Shown: in pieces, positions 36,421 to 45,569 of the stretch
How the letters are laid out: each line of letters starts with the position of its first letter
How positions within the stretch are numbered: the stretch's first letter is position 1
From: WRDS01 sp964492775
GTDB lineage: Bacteria > Actinomycetota > Coriobacteriia > Anaerosomatales > PHET01
Length of the DNA: 64,000 nucleotides
Reading direction: 5' to 3'
Assembly: GCA_964492775.1 (NCBI GenBank)
Contig: CAZBLH010000004.1
Location: forward strand, 37,104 to 101,103
Notes under the pieces: model-generated
Database searches by the model: none
Told to the model about the DNA's origin: nothing
Seen by the model: only the letters and a program-made list of their open reading frames with translations
Made by a program: the position numbers and the translations under genes

Positions 36421-37178
36421 TCCTCCATCCCGGCCAGCGCTCTGAGCGCCGCCACCTCGACACTATCCAACATCCGCCACTCACCCGACGCGAGCGCACC
36501 CAACTCCACCGGGCCGAAACTCACACGCTCCAACGCCAACACCGGGTGCCCTACCGCCGAGAACATCCGCCTTACCTGGCGCTTCCTGCCCTCGGTGATC
36601 GTGATGCGCACCTGGGTCGCGGTTCCGTCCCAGTGCTCCTCGACGACCTCGGCGGGCGCGGTCAAGCCGTCGTCTAGTTCTATGCCCTCTCTCAGCCGCT
36701 GCAACTCAGCCGGCGTCGGCACGCCGTCCACGCAGGCCACGTAGGTCTTCGGAACCTTCCACCGCGGATGAAGCACCCGATGCGACAGCTCGCCGTCGGT
36801 CGTGAACATCAGCAGTCCGGTGGTGTCGGCGTCCAGCCTGCCTACCGGGAAGATCCCCGGATACTCTGCAGTGGGCACCAGCGAGGCAACCGTCGGGCGC
36901 TTCTGTGGGTCGCTCATGGTCGTCACGGTACCTGCGGGCTTATTGAGCGCGAGGTACACGCACTCCTCCCCCAGCCGGGCAATCCGCCCATCAACCTCGA
37001 CGACATCGGTCAGTGGATCCACCTTGGTCCCCAGCTCGGTCCTCACGCAGCCGTTCACAGCGACCCTGCCGGCGGTGATCAGGTCCTCACTGCCCCGCCT
37101 CGAGGCCACGCCGGCGCGCGCAAGGAACTTCTGCAATCGCATCGGCACCACACGGGGACTCTCCTCATCGGCACCCAT
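36417..37178 (-). CDS. Pseudouridine synthase, RsuA/RluB family
   Basis: Isomerises a uridine in rRNA. 253 residues. N-terminal S4 RNA-binding domain (MRLQKFLARAGVASRRGSE), catalytic Asp in VGRLDADTTGLL, and RQVRRMFSAVGHPV near the end. This branch usually acts on 23S rRNA (RluB) in Gram-positives. The next genes upstream are scpB and scpA, a common arrangement. The N-terminal 12 residues may be too long. Confidence 0.92.
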   Translation of the reverse strand: MGADEESPRVVPMRLQKFLARAGVASRRGSEDLITAGRVAVNGCVRTELGTKVDPLTDVVEVDGRIARLGEECVYLALNKPAGTVTTMSDPQKRPTVASLVPTAEYPGIFPVGRLDADTTGLLMFTTDGELSHRVLHPRWKVPKTYVACVDGVPTPAELQRLREGIELDDGLTAPAEVVEEHWDGTATQVRITITEGRKRQVRRMFSAVGHPVLALERVSFGPVELGALASGEWRMLDSVEVAALRALAGMEE

Positions 37179-37181
37179 GAC

Positions 37182-37817
37182 TCAGTCGATCACCTCGAGG
37201 TCGTCGTCCTCGACGCCGTCGCCTTCGGCCACGTCGCTCTCCTCAACCCCATCTGCCGAGAAGTGCTCGCGGATTGCGCGCTCGGTCGCGGCGTCAGGCA
37301 GGAACTCCTCAAGCGGCGGCAGCTCGCTGATGTCCTTGAGTCCGAAGCGCTCGAGGAACACGCGCGTCGTGCCATACAGGATCGCGTTGCCTTGGTTCTT
37401 GTCGCGACCGGTCTCCCGGATCAGGCCCTTCTCGGCGAGCGATGCGATGACGCCCTCGGAGTTCACGCCACGCACGGCGTTGACTCCTGCTCGCGTGACG
37501 GGCTGGTGGTACGCGATGACCGCCAAGGCCTCGAGCGCAGCCTGCGACAGGCGCTGCGTGTCCCACGAGAGCACGTAGCGCTCGATGACGTCATGGTGCG
37601 CGGGATGCGTGTACAGCCGCCAACCGCCCGAAACCTCGCGCAGCTGGAATCCTCGCTCGGACTCGCGGTACTCCTCGGCAAGTTCGGCGAGCGTGCTCTC
37701 TATCTCGCCAGGGCCCGCATCGAGCACCCGGGAAAGCCGAGCGGCGCTGACCGGCTCGTCGCTCACGAACAGGAGGGCTTCGACTGCCCCGCGAAGGCTG
37801 TCTCGTGACTCACCCAT
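37182..37817 (-). CDS. scpB: Segregation and condensation protein B
   Basis: Kleisin-associated winged-helix partner of the SMC-ScpA condensin. 211 residues with two winged helices: AVEALLFVSDEPVS at the start and ALAVIAYHQPVTRAGVNAVRG in the middle, the latter strongly conserved. The tail after residue 185 is very acidic (GVEDDDLEVID). It overlaps scpA by 8 bp. Confidence 0.95.
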   Translation of the reverse strand: MGESRDSLRGAVEALLFVSDEPVSAARLSRVLDAGPGEIESTLAELAEEYRESERGFQLREVSGGWRLYTHPAHHDVIERYVLSWDTQRLSQAALEALAVIAYHQPVTRAGVNAVRGVNSEGVIASLAEKGLIRETGRDKNQGNAILYGTTRVFLERFGLKDISELPPLEEFLPDAATERAIREHFSADGVEESDVAEGDGVEDDDLEVID

Positions 37818-38592
37818 CCTCGGTCTCCTCTCGGACGGCTCGCTCGGCCGCCTCCTCAGGCGTTAGCTGCGTGATGATGATCTCGCCGAAGTACTCGTCC
37901 TGCGCGATGCCGACCAGACCACGCTTGTAGAGCTCCAGGATCGCGAGGAAGGTCACGACCACCAGCTCGTTGGAGGCGCCTTCTCCGACAAGTTCGGCGA
38001 AGGATGATCGGCCCGCACGCGCCAGATGGCGACGCACGGACTCGGTGTGCAGCTCGAGCGGGATCGGCATGGAAGCGACGTGCTCGGCCTCGAGCAGGAA
38101 GACCTCGCGCTTGTGCTCAAGATCCGCGCAGATCACCGCAAGGCTGTGAAGCGTCACGCCTTCCAAGTAGTCGGGCATCAGAGTCAAGAAGTCGTCCTCG
38201 AGCGCGCCCTGGCGCGGATGCATGCGCGCCTCAGCCTCCATTCTGGCGCCGAGTTCGGCGGCGACGTTCTTGAACTGCTTGTACGCGAGCAGACGCGCAA
38301 CGAGGATGCTGCGGGCCTCCTCGGGCGACAGATCGTCGAGCTCGTCACCGATGTAGCCACTCTCCTGCGGCAGCAGGGACGCGGCCTTGATCTCGAGCAG
38401 CGTGGAGGCAAGCAGCAGGAACTCACTCGCGACGTCCAGGTCCAACTCGACCATGCGGTCGAGATGCTCGAGATACTGGTCGGTGACGTCGGCGACCGAG
38501 ATCGCACTCACATCGAGCTTCTGGCGGCTCACCAGATGCAACAGGAGGTCGAACGGCCCCTCAAAGACGTCTGTCCTGACGGTGTAGCCCAC
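37810..38592 (-). CDS. scpA: Segregation and condensation protein A (kleisin)
   Basis: Kleisin subunit bridging SMC heads in chromosome compaction. 260 residues. The N-terminal motif VFEGPFDLLLHLVSRQKLDV and the following LLLASTLLEIKAASLLP are typical, and the C-terminal winged helix ends in FLAILELYKRGLV. The start codon is GTG. Lies 6 bp after trpS. Confidence 0.95.
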   Translation of the reverse strand: MGYTVRTDVFEGPFDLLLHLVSRQKLDVSAISVADVTDQYLEHLDRMVELDLDVASEFLLLASTLLEIKAASLLPQESGYIGDELDDLSPEEARSILVARLLAYKQFKNVAAELGARMEAEARMHPRQGALEDDFLTLMPDYLEGVTLHSLAVICADLEHKREVFLLEAEHVASMPIPLELHTESVRRHLARAGRSSFAELVGEGASNELVVVTFLAILELYKRGLVGIAQDEYFGEIIITQLTPEEAAERAVREETEDG

Positions 38593-38598
38593 GGACGC

Positions 38599-39720
38599 CT
38601 ATCCCGCTTCGGGAGCGGCCGCGGCCTCGGCGCACGCGGCGGGCGACTCGTCCTCCACGAACGACGGCTTCGAGTCCGCAAGCTCGGCGTTCGGATCGCG
38701 CGGCCGCACGTGTGCCGAGAGCTCCGTGCGCGGCTCGATGCCCATCAGCTCGCGGCAGGTCGCCACGACCCCGCTCGCGACCGGGCGGGCCTTGGCGGCA
38801 CCAGCTGCCAGCACCTCGACCGCGAACCCGGGGATCGCCTCGAGCTCGGCGCGGCGAGCTTGGAACGGCTCCAGGTACGTGACGAGGTCCTCGGCGAGCT
38901 TTCGCTTGTGTGCGACGCAGCCGCACTCGGCGACGCGGCAGCAGCGGTCCCACTCGGCGATCTCTTCCTCCGGTGCGATGAGCTTGTGCACCTGGTGCAA
39001 CGGGCAGATGTCGGGGTCGCCCGGATCGGTCTTGAGCTTGCGGGCGGGGTCGGTCATGAAGCTCATGACCTTGCGGCGGATCTCGTCGGGTGCGTCGCTG
39101 ATGAAGATCGCGTTGCCGTAGCTCTTGGACATCTTGCGGCCGTCGAGGCCAGGCACGCGTGCACCCGCCTTGGCAATGATCGCCTGCGGCTCAACGAGGA
39201 AGTCGCCGTACGCGTTGTTGAACCGCCGAGTGATCTCGCGCGTGAGCTCGAGGTGAGGCAGCTGGTCCTCGCCTACCGGCACGTAGTCGGCCAGTACGAT
39301 GTCGATGTCGGCCGCCTGAAGCAACGGGTACATGAAGAAACCGAGGTTGCCCAGGTCCTTGTCGGTGATCTGGTCCTTCTGCTCCTTGTAGCTCGGGACG
39401 CGCTCGAGCCAGCTCAGCGGCGTCACCATCGCGAAGTACAGCGCGAGTTCGGCGACCTCCGGGACGTCGCTCTGGCGGTAGATCGTGCTGACCTCCGGGT
39501 CCAGCCCGGCCGCACACCAGTCGAGCACCATCTCTTCGGTGAACTTGGCGATGCTGCTCGGGTCGGACCAGTCACTGGTGAGCGCGTGCCAGTCGGCGAT
39601 GAAGTAGTACGCGTCGTACTCGTGCTGGAGCGAAAGCATGTTCTGCAGGTTGCCGAACCAGTGCCCGAGGTGCAGTTTTCCTGTCGGACGGTAACCAGTC
39701 AGAATGCGCTTCTTTGTCAC
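38599..39720 (-). CDS. trpS: Tryptophanyl-tRNA synthetase with Fe-S-type cysteine motif
   Basis: Class I synthetase for tRNA-Trp. 373 residues from a GTG at 39720, with AGGAG 7 nt upstream. The HIGH region reads RPTGKLHLGHWFG and the KMSKS loop reads GRKMSKSYGN. After it come cysteines in C-x20-CC-x4-C-x-C-x2-H (from ICPLHQ to GCVAHK), close to the C-x22-C-x6-C-x2-C that holds a 4Fe-4S cluster in the Thermotoga enzyme, with His in the last place. The C-terminal approximately 45 residues are an Ala/Glu-rich extension. Confidence 0.95.
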   Translation of the reverse strand: MTKKRILTGYRPTGKLHLGHWFGNLQNMLSLQHEYDAYYFIADWHALTSDWSDPSSIAKFTEEMVLDWCAAGLDPEVSTIYRQSDVPEVAELALYFAMVTPLSWLERVPSYKEQKDQITDKDLGNLGFFMYPLLQAADIDIVLADYVPVGEDQLPHLELTREITRRFNNAYGDFLVEPQAIIAKAGARVPGLDGRKMSKSYGNAIFISDAPDEIRRKVMSFMTDPARKLKTDPGDPDICPLHQVHKLIAPEEEIAEWDRCCRVAECGCVAHKRKLAEDLVTYLEPFQARRAELEAIPGFAVEVLAAGAAKARPVASGVVATCRELMGIEPRTELSAHVRPRDPNAELADSKPSFVEDESPAACAEAAAAPEAG

Positions 39721-39783
39721 AGGGAGGCTCCTCGAGTACGCGGGTTCGCAACGCCGCCCATGATAGCGCACCATGCTCCGCGA

Positions 39784-40422
39784 TCAGGGCATCATCCCGG
39801 AGAACCAGTACACGAGCGGGTAGACCGTCGAGCTGATGTAGGCACCGACCGGATCGAGGCCGGTGAAGGACGGCAGGACCCACACGAGCAGCATCACGAT
39901 GCCGAAGCCGTACTGCTCTACCTTGTGATAGCTCTGCATGGCTTTGTCCGAGAGAAACAGCGGGATTACCCGCGAGCCATCGAGCGGCGGGATCGGGATC
40001 AGGTTGAAGAAGACCAGCACCAGGTTGATGAGCGAGAACTGGAAGAGGATGTCGCCCCAGAACGAGGTTTCGCCGAGCAGGCGCACCGCGAACCCCGAGA
40101 TGGCCGCGAGAACGATGTTGGTCGCCGGCCCGGCGATCGAGGTCAGGAAGAACCCGACGCGATAATTCTTGAAGTAGCTCGGGTTCACCGGGACCGGTTT
40201 GGCCCATCCGAAGCCGAACCCGACGGTCAGGATGAGCACGGCCGGTACGATTACCGTTCCGACCGGATCGATGTGCTTGAGCGGGTTCAGCGATAGGCGC
40301 CCTGCACGCTTGGCGGTCGGGTCGCCGAGAAGGTACGCCGAGTAGCCATGGGCCACTTCGTGCAGGATGATCGCGGGCAATACGAACAGGAAGCGGAGAG
40401 CGTAGTAGATCAGTGAGTTCAC
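39784..40422 (-). CDS. Site-2-type protease, M50 family
   Basis: A 212-residue polytopic membrane zinc metalloprotease of the compact type without a PDZ domain. HEVAH near residue 21 gives the zinc HExxH, and NLIPIPPLDGSRV near residue 150 supplies the Asp ligand. About five hydrophobic segments. Overlaps the preceding fusion gene by 4 bp. Substrate unknown; family members cut transmembrane regulators or signal-peptide remnants. Confidence 0.9.
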   Translation of the reverse strand: MNSLIYYALRFLFVLPAIILHEVAHGYSAYLLGDPTAKRAGRLSLNPLKHIDPVGTVIVPAVLILTVGFGFGWAKPVPVNPSYFKNYRVGFFLTSIAGPATNIVLAAISGFAVRLLGETSFWGDILFQFSLINLVLVFFNLIPIPPLDGSRVIPLFLSDKAMQSYHKVEQYGFGIVMLLVWVLPSFTGLDPVGAYISSTVYPLVYWFSGMMP

Positions 40423-43055
40423 GTTGCTGCTTTCTTCGGTGGATCACCTAAAGCGCGCTGTGCGATGCGCCTGAGGTTCGCGAGTTCGGCCTCGCGCCCG
40501 ACCGCACGGCCATCAATCCGGTCGTCGAGCGCTCGAGCCAGTATAGCGGTGAACGCGTCGCTCGGCTCATAGCCCATCTCGATCAAGTCCTTACCGTTCA
40601 CGCTCGGCTTGATTCGCGCCAAGACGTCGATGTAGCGCCCGATACGCTCCCTGCCGAGCGCGTTGGTGCGGGTCCACAGCAGCACCACGGACTCGGGCGC
40701 GAGAGCCGAGAGCGCTCTGTACAGACGCGTGTCGCGCACGCCGCGCTTGTCCTGAAGCACGCGCAGCGCCGATGCACCCTTGAGTGCGATGTCCAGTGCC
40801 GGCCGAGCGTAGGAGCGCCCGAACCGGTAGTGCCTGAGCCAGCGATCGACCTCCGCCCGCTCGGCACCCGCCAGAATTGCGGTCACGAGCGTCTCTCGGC
40901 GCGAGGCTTTCGGCTCGAAAGCCGTCCCAATCTCATCGAACGCCGCGAGCGCAGACTCGATCCTGCCGACAAGCCCCGAGGCCGCCGGGCTGCGCGGGGC
41001 AATATCGCCGAGCGCGCCGAGCTCCTCGAGGCGCGCAAACACCGCAGCGGGATCGGGCTCGTCGAGGATGTCGAGAAGCTCCTCCCTCACCCGGGCGCCC
41101 GACACCTCGCCGAGCATCCCCAGCCGTACCGCCTCGCTCGCCAGCTCCTCCGTCGAGGCACTCATTGTGAATCCGTACCGCTTCTCGAAGCGTGCAGCGC
41201 GCAGCACGCGAGTCGGGTCGTCCACGAACGACAGCGAGTGCAGCACGCGAATCAGGCCGCGGTCGATATCGGTCAGCCCTCCGAACGGGTCGGCAATGCG
41301 CCCGAAGCACACCGGGTCGATGCAGGCGGCCATGGCGTTTATGGTGAAGTCGCGGCGCAGCAGGTCTTGGCGCAGCGTGGAGCGCTCGACAGTGGGAAGC
41401 GCGCCAGGTCGGGAGTAGAACTCGGCCCGGCTCGATGCCACGTCGACGTGCAAGTCCCGGGAGATGATCATCACCGCGGTGCCGAACCTCCGGTGCACCT
41501 TGACCCGCGCGCCAAGCTCAGCGGCGCAGTCCTCGGCGAACGCGATAGCGTCGCCCTCGACGACGATGTCGATATCGAGGTTCGGGCGGCCGAGCACCAT
41601 GTCGCGCACGAAGCCGCCGACGAGATGCGCCCGAAGCCCGGACTCCGCCGCGATCTCACCGAGACGACGTATGGTGCCTGCGACCTCTCCGGGCAGCAAG
41701 GCATCCACGCTTGCCAGGAAGCGGCGCGTGGCCTCCGGATGCGACTCCGCGAGTCCGCGGTCAAGGTATGCGTCACCATGGCCGGCACGAAGGACGTCCT
41801 TGCGGGACACGATGCCGACCAGCTCGCCGCCGTCGAGAACGGGTACGCGCCCGATGCTTCGCGTGGCGAGCACCCGCTCGAGGTCGGGCAGGCGCATGTC
41901 GGGTGGCACGCTCAAGACCTCTCGGCCCATGAACCCGGTCACTGGCGCATGCCCCAGCCCGTGCCGGGAGGCGCGATCCACGTCCTTGCGCGTGATGATG
42001 CCGAGAACCTCGCCATCCGCGACGATCGGGACCCCACCATGGCCCCAGAGCGCCATGAGCTCGCCCGCCGCCTGCATCGTGGCTGTCGGGGGCAGCGTGC
42101 GCACCGGTCGCGACATGATGTCGACGGCGCGCAGTGGCGGATGTACCTCGGCCGCAAGCGCCTCTCGGACGCGAGCACGCGCCTCCGCAAGGGACAGCGC
42201 GCGAAACCCCGCCGAAGCGGCCTGCGGGTGGCCTCCCCCGCCGAGCCGCTCCATCACCGCGCCGACATCTACCTCGGCAAGGCGCGACCGCGCGACGATC
42301 TGCAGCCGTTCGGGCATCTTCACGATCGCGATGGCGACTCGGTAGCCGAGGTCCTCGACGACGTAGTGCGTCAGGACGCTTGCCGAGTCCACGTACTCCT
42401 GGGTCTCGGCGGTGCCCACGGCGACCTGCTGGCCGCAGACCTCCCAGACCTCGAGGTCGGCGAGCAGCTGGTCGAGCAGTGCGCGCTGCGAATCATCGAG
42501 CGTACGCCCGAGGAACTGGTTCAGCACGCCGATATCGGCACCGATCGACATGAGGTAGGCCACGGCCTCGGCATCGAACGGCGTGGAGCCGGGGTACGTC
42601 AGCGACCCGGTGTCCTCGTGGATACCCAGCAGCATCGCGCTGGCCTCAAGCGGCGCCAAGTCGAGCGCCTGCGCGCGGATCTCGTGTACCAGGATCGCGG
42701 TGGCAGAGCCGGCGTCACGGGACCGGTCATCGCCGCCCGTGAAGTCGCCTTCCTGCGGCGGGTGGTGGTCGTAGATGATCACCTCGACGCCCGGACGACC
42801 CACCACCTCGCCGATCTCTCCAATTCGGCTCGGGTCGCGCGTATCGACCATCACGACGCTGTCTATCACGTCGAGGTCGAGACCCTTCAGGTCGACGAAG
42901 TCCAAAAACTCCTCGTGTAGGTGATGGAACGCGCGCACATTCGCGTTCTGGCTGCCGAGAAACACACCCTTCGCACCCGGGAAGAGCTTCGTTGCCGCGA
43001 TGGTCGCCGCGTATGCGTCGAAATCCGGGTTCGCGTGTCCGACAACGACTCGCAT
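40419..43055 (-). CDS. DHH phosphoesterase - CBS pair - tRNA nucleotidyltransferase fusion
   Basis: An 878-residue protein in three parts. Residues 1-300 form a DHH/DHHA1 phosphoesterase (HANPDFDA, DTRD, DHH at 96-98, GGGGHPQAA). Residues about 310-430 are two CBS domains (VDIMSRPVRTLPP, GVPIVADG, then SIGRVPVLDGGELVGIVSRKD), which often bind adenosine nucleotides. From about 475 comes a class II nucleotidyltransferase (HLVGGFVRDMVLG, DIDIVVEGDA, then RRDFTINAMA and DDPTRVLRAARF). This layout is known for A-adding or CCA-adding enzymes in several deep-branching bacteria. No other CCA enzyme is seen here, although both tRNAs in this window encode CCA, so the job is probably end repair. Confidence 0.92.
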   Translation of the reverse strand: MRVVVGHANPDFDAYAATIAATKLFPGAKGVFLGSQNANVRAFHHLHEEFLDFVDLKGLDLDVIDSVVMVDTRDPSRIGEIGEVVGRPGVEVIIYDHHPPQEGDFTGGDDRSRDAGSATAILVHEIRAQALDLAPLEASAMLLGIHEDTGSLTYPGSTPFDAEAVAYLMSIGADIGVLNQFLGRTLDDSQRALLDQLLADLEVWEVCGQQVAVGTAETQEYVDSASVLTHYVVEDLGYRVAIAIVKMPERLQIVARSRLAEVDVGAVMERLGGGGHPQAASAGFRALSLAEARARVREALAAEVHPPLRAVDIMSRPVRTLPPTATMQAAGELMALWGHGGVPIVADGEVLGIITRKDVDRASRHGLGHAPVTGFMGREVLSVPPDMRLPDLERVLATRSIGRVPVLDGGELVGIVSRKDVLRAGHGDAYLDRGLAESHPEATRRFLASVDALLPGEVAGTIRRLGEIAAESGLRAHLVGGFVRDMVLGRPNLDIDIVVEGDAIAFAEDCAAELGARVKVHRRFGTAVMIISRDLHVDVASSRAEFYSRPGALPTVERSTLRQDLLRRDFTINAMAACIDPVCFGRIADPFGGLTDIDRGLIRVLHSLSFVDDPTRVLRAARFEKRYGFTMSASTEELASEAVRLGMLGEVSGARVREELLDILDEPDPAAVFARLEELGALGDIAPRSPAASGLVGRIESALAAFDEIGTAFEPKASRRETLVTAILAGAERAEVDRWLRHYRFGRSYARPALDIALKGASALRVLQDKRGVRDTRLYRALSALAPESVVLLWTRTNALGRERIGRYIDVLARIKPSVNGKDLIEMGYEPSDAFTAILARALDDRIDGRAVGREAELANLRRIAQRALGDPPKKAAT

Positions 43056-43066
43056 CGCTGCGCTGC

Positions 43067-44374
43067 CTAGAGTTTGTGGAAGAGCGGCAGCGGGCTGATT
43101 GGATCCGGTCCGATTCGCACCGCGTTCGTCACGCGCTCCTCCGCGGCCGGGAACAGCGCCTCATCAGCGGCGTACAGTGTCGCCAGCTCATCTCCCTGCT
43201 CCACGTGGTCGCCCACTCGTACGGCCAGAACGAGGCCGGCACTCGGGTCGATCGCCGCTTCCTTCGTCGCCCGACCCGCGCCCAGAAGCATCGCGGCGCG
43301 ACCGATCCCCTCGGCATCAAACGAGCTCACAAAGCCCGATTCCTCAGCACGGACCACTCGGTTGAACGGCGCCTGCGGCAACAGCGTAGGATCCTCCGCG
43401 ACCCGCGGGTCCCCTCCTTGGACCTCAACCCACTGCGCGAACTTGGCGAGCGCCGAGCCATCCTCGAGCGACTGAAGCGCGCGTGCGCGTCCTGAAGCCT
43501 CGTCGGCGACGAGGCCCGCGGCGAGAAGCATCTTCGCGGCAAATACGAGGCACAGCTCGGTCAACGCCGTGGAACCCTGGCCTCGCAGCGTATGAATGGC
43601 CTCGGCCACCTCGAGCGCGTTGCCCACCGCCATGCCAAGGGGCTGGTCCATGTCGCTCACGACCGCGATCACGCGCTTGCCGAGCGCCTCGCCGACACGC
43701 ACGAGCTCAGAGGCCAACTCGCGGGCCTGCTCGTCTGTCTTCATGAATGCGCCCGAGCCGGTCTTCACATCGAGCACGATGGCGTCGGCGCCACCCGCAA
43801 CCTTCTTGCTGATGATCGAGCCGACGATCAACGGCACGGAAGGCACGGTCGCGGTCACATCGCGCAGTGCGTACATCAGCTTGTCGGCAGGGACGATGTC
43901 GGGTGACTGCGCAATCACAGCGACCCCGACCTCCCGCACCTGCGCGAGGAACTCCTCTGCCGACAGCTCGATACGAAAACCGGGTATCGACTCGAGCTTG
44001 TCGAGGGTGCCACCGGTGTGCCCGAGCCCTCGGCCGCTCATCTTCGCCACGGACGCGCCACACGCCGCCACCAGCGGAGCCAACACCAGCGTCGTGGTGT
44101 CGGCAACGCCTCCGGTGGAGTGCTTGTCCACCTTAGGCCCCGGAATGCTGGACAGGTCGATCACCCTCCCGGACCCGACCATCGCGTTCGTCAGGGCGAC
44201 CGTCTCATCCGCCGACAGGCCATTGAGATAGGCCGCCATGAGCCACGCGGCCATCTGGTAATCGGGCATCTCGCCCGAGGTGTACGCGCTGACGATGCGC
44301 TCGATCTCCTGCGATGAGTGCTCGTATCCGTCGCGCTTCCGCTCGATGAGCTCCTCGAAGGTGAGTGTGCTCAT
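43067..44374 (-). CDS. pdp: Pyrimidine-nucleoside (thymidine) phosphorylase
   Basis: Cleaves pyrimidine nucleosides with phosphate. 435 residues from the ATG at 44374, which overlaps the deoB stop (ATGA). Signature SGRGLGHTGGTLDKLE, KHSTGG phosphate site, MYALRD and DVKTGSGAFM (Lys) are clear. With deoB directly upstream, the ribose phosphate released can enter the pentose pathway. Confidence 0.95.
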   Translation of the reverse strand: MSTLTFEELIERKRDGYEHSSQEIERIVSAYTSGEMPDYQMAAWLMAAYLNGLSADETVALTNAMVGSGRVIDLSSIPGPKVDKHSTGGVADTTTLVLAPLVAACGASVAKMSGRGLGHTGGTLDKLESIPGFRIELSAEEFLAQVREVGVAVIAQSPDIVPADKLMYALRDVTATVPSVPLIVGSIISKKVAGGADAIVLDVKTGSGAFMKTDEQARELASELVRVGEALGKRVIAVVSDMDQPLGMAVGNALEVAEAIHTLRGQGSTALTELCLVFAAKMLLAAGLVADEASGRARALQSLEDGSALAKFAQWVEVQGGDPRVAEDPTLLPQAPFNRVVRAEESGFVSSFDAEGIGRAAMLLGAGRATKEAAIDPSAGLVLAVRVGDHVEQGDELATLYAADEALFPAAEERVTNAVRIGPDPISPLPLFHKL

Positions 44375-45567
44375 TCTCCCCGCACCTGCCCCAGGAAGCT
44401 CGTCCCCCGCCCGCATTCGCCGGCGTGACCGTAGAAATCAAGCACCGTCTCGCCGATATCGGCGAAGGTTGCCCGGATGCCGAGGTCGGAACCTCGGTCG
44501 ATGCCTTTGATCTTGGCGATCAACGGGGTGTACTCGCGCGAGTGGTCCGTCGAGTCGGTGGTCGGGTCGCAGCCATGGTCTGCCGTGACGATCAGCAGAT
44601 CGCCGTCGATCATCGCGTCCAGCAGCTCAGGGATTCGCGCATCGACAGCTTCGAGACCTCGCGCATACCCCTCAACATCGTTGCGGTGTCCCCATACCAT
44701 GTCGAAGTCCACGAGGTTCCCGAAAACGAAGCCTGCATCCGTGCCATCAGCCACGCGAGCCACGAGGTTGCCGAACCCGTGCATGTTGTTCTCGGAGTGC
44801 GGCGACTCGCAGATGCCGCGCCAGGCGAAGATCTCGCCGATCTTGCCGATGCCATAGCTCTTGATGCCCGCCTCCTCAAGGCGATCGAGGACGGTCGGCT
44901 CGAAGGGCTCGACCGCGAAGTCCCTGCGACGATGCGTCCGCGTGTACGCCCCAGACTCATCGGGCCCGATGAACGGCCGAGCGATGATGCGCCCGACGGC
45001 ATGCTTCCCCACCATCACCTCTCGGCGGGCAATCTCGCAGATGCGATAGAGCTCGTCTATCGGGATGACGTCCTCGTGTGCGGCGATCTGGAAGACCGAG
45101 TCGGCGCTCGTGTACACGATCGGCTTGCCGCTCGCCACGTGCTCGTCGCCGAGTTCCTGGATGATGACGGTCCCGCTCGCCGCGTAATTGCCGAGCCACC
45201 CATAACCGGTAGCCTGCGTGAACGCATCCATGACCTCAGGCGGGAACCCGTCCGGATACGTGGGGAACGGGCGCTCCAGCACAAGCCCCATCATCTCCCA
45301 GTGCCCGGTCGTCGTGTCCTTGCCGGGGGATCGCTCGGCATTGCGCCCCCACGAAGCGCTCGGCGACTCGACCGGCGGTACTCCCTCGATCGCGGTGACG
45401 TTGCCGAGGCCCATCTGGCCCAGGTTCGGCATCTTCAGGCCGCCGACGGCCTTCGCCGTGTTGGAGAGCGTGTTCGAGCCGGAGTCGCCGTACTCGGCCG
45501 CGTCCGGCAGCTCACCGGCGCCGACACTGTCGAGTACGAGCACGATTGCGCGTGGAACACGTGACAT
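44371..45567 (-). CDS. deoB: Phosphopentomutase
   Basis: Converts (deoxy)ribose 1-phosphate to the 5-phosphate; alkaline-phosphatase-fold metalloenzyme. 398 residues from the ATG at 45567. Metal and phospho-residue motifs: LVLDSVGAGELPDA, DTTTGHWEMMG, TADHGCDPTT and STDHSREYTPL. The ATG starts 2 bp after the pilB stop codon, implying one transcript. Confidence 0.95.
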   Translation of the reverse strand: MSRVPRAIVLVLDSVGAGELPDAAEYGDSGSNTLSNTAKAVGGLKMPNLGQMGLGNVTAIEGVPPVESPSASWGRNAERSPGKDTTTGHWEMMGLVLERPFPTYPDGFPPEVMDAFTQATGYGWLGNYAASGTVIIQELGDEHVASGKPIVYTSADSVFQIAAHEDVIPIDELYRICEIARREVMVGKHAVGRIIARPFIGPDESGAYTRTHRRRDFAVEPFEPTVLDRLEEAGIKSYGIGKIGEIFAWRGICESPHSENNMHGFGNLVARVADGTDAGFVFGNLVDFDMVWGHRNDVEGYARGLEAVDARIPELLDAMIDGDLLIVTADHGCDPTTDSTDHSREYTPLIAKIKGIDRGSDLGIRATFADIGETVLDFYGHAGECGRGTSFLGQVRGE

Positions 45568-45569
45568 CT

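Noticed and set aside
38026..40296. 756-codon open frame on the plus strand across scpA, trpS and the M50 gene
   Set aside because: It runs antisense to three certain genes, and its composition (Arg/Asp/Val/Leu/His) is that of a mirror frame in GC-rich DNA.
40830..42920. 696-codon open frame on the plus strand
   Set aside because: Mirror frame of the DHH/CBS/nucleotidyltransferase gene, with no recognisable domain.
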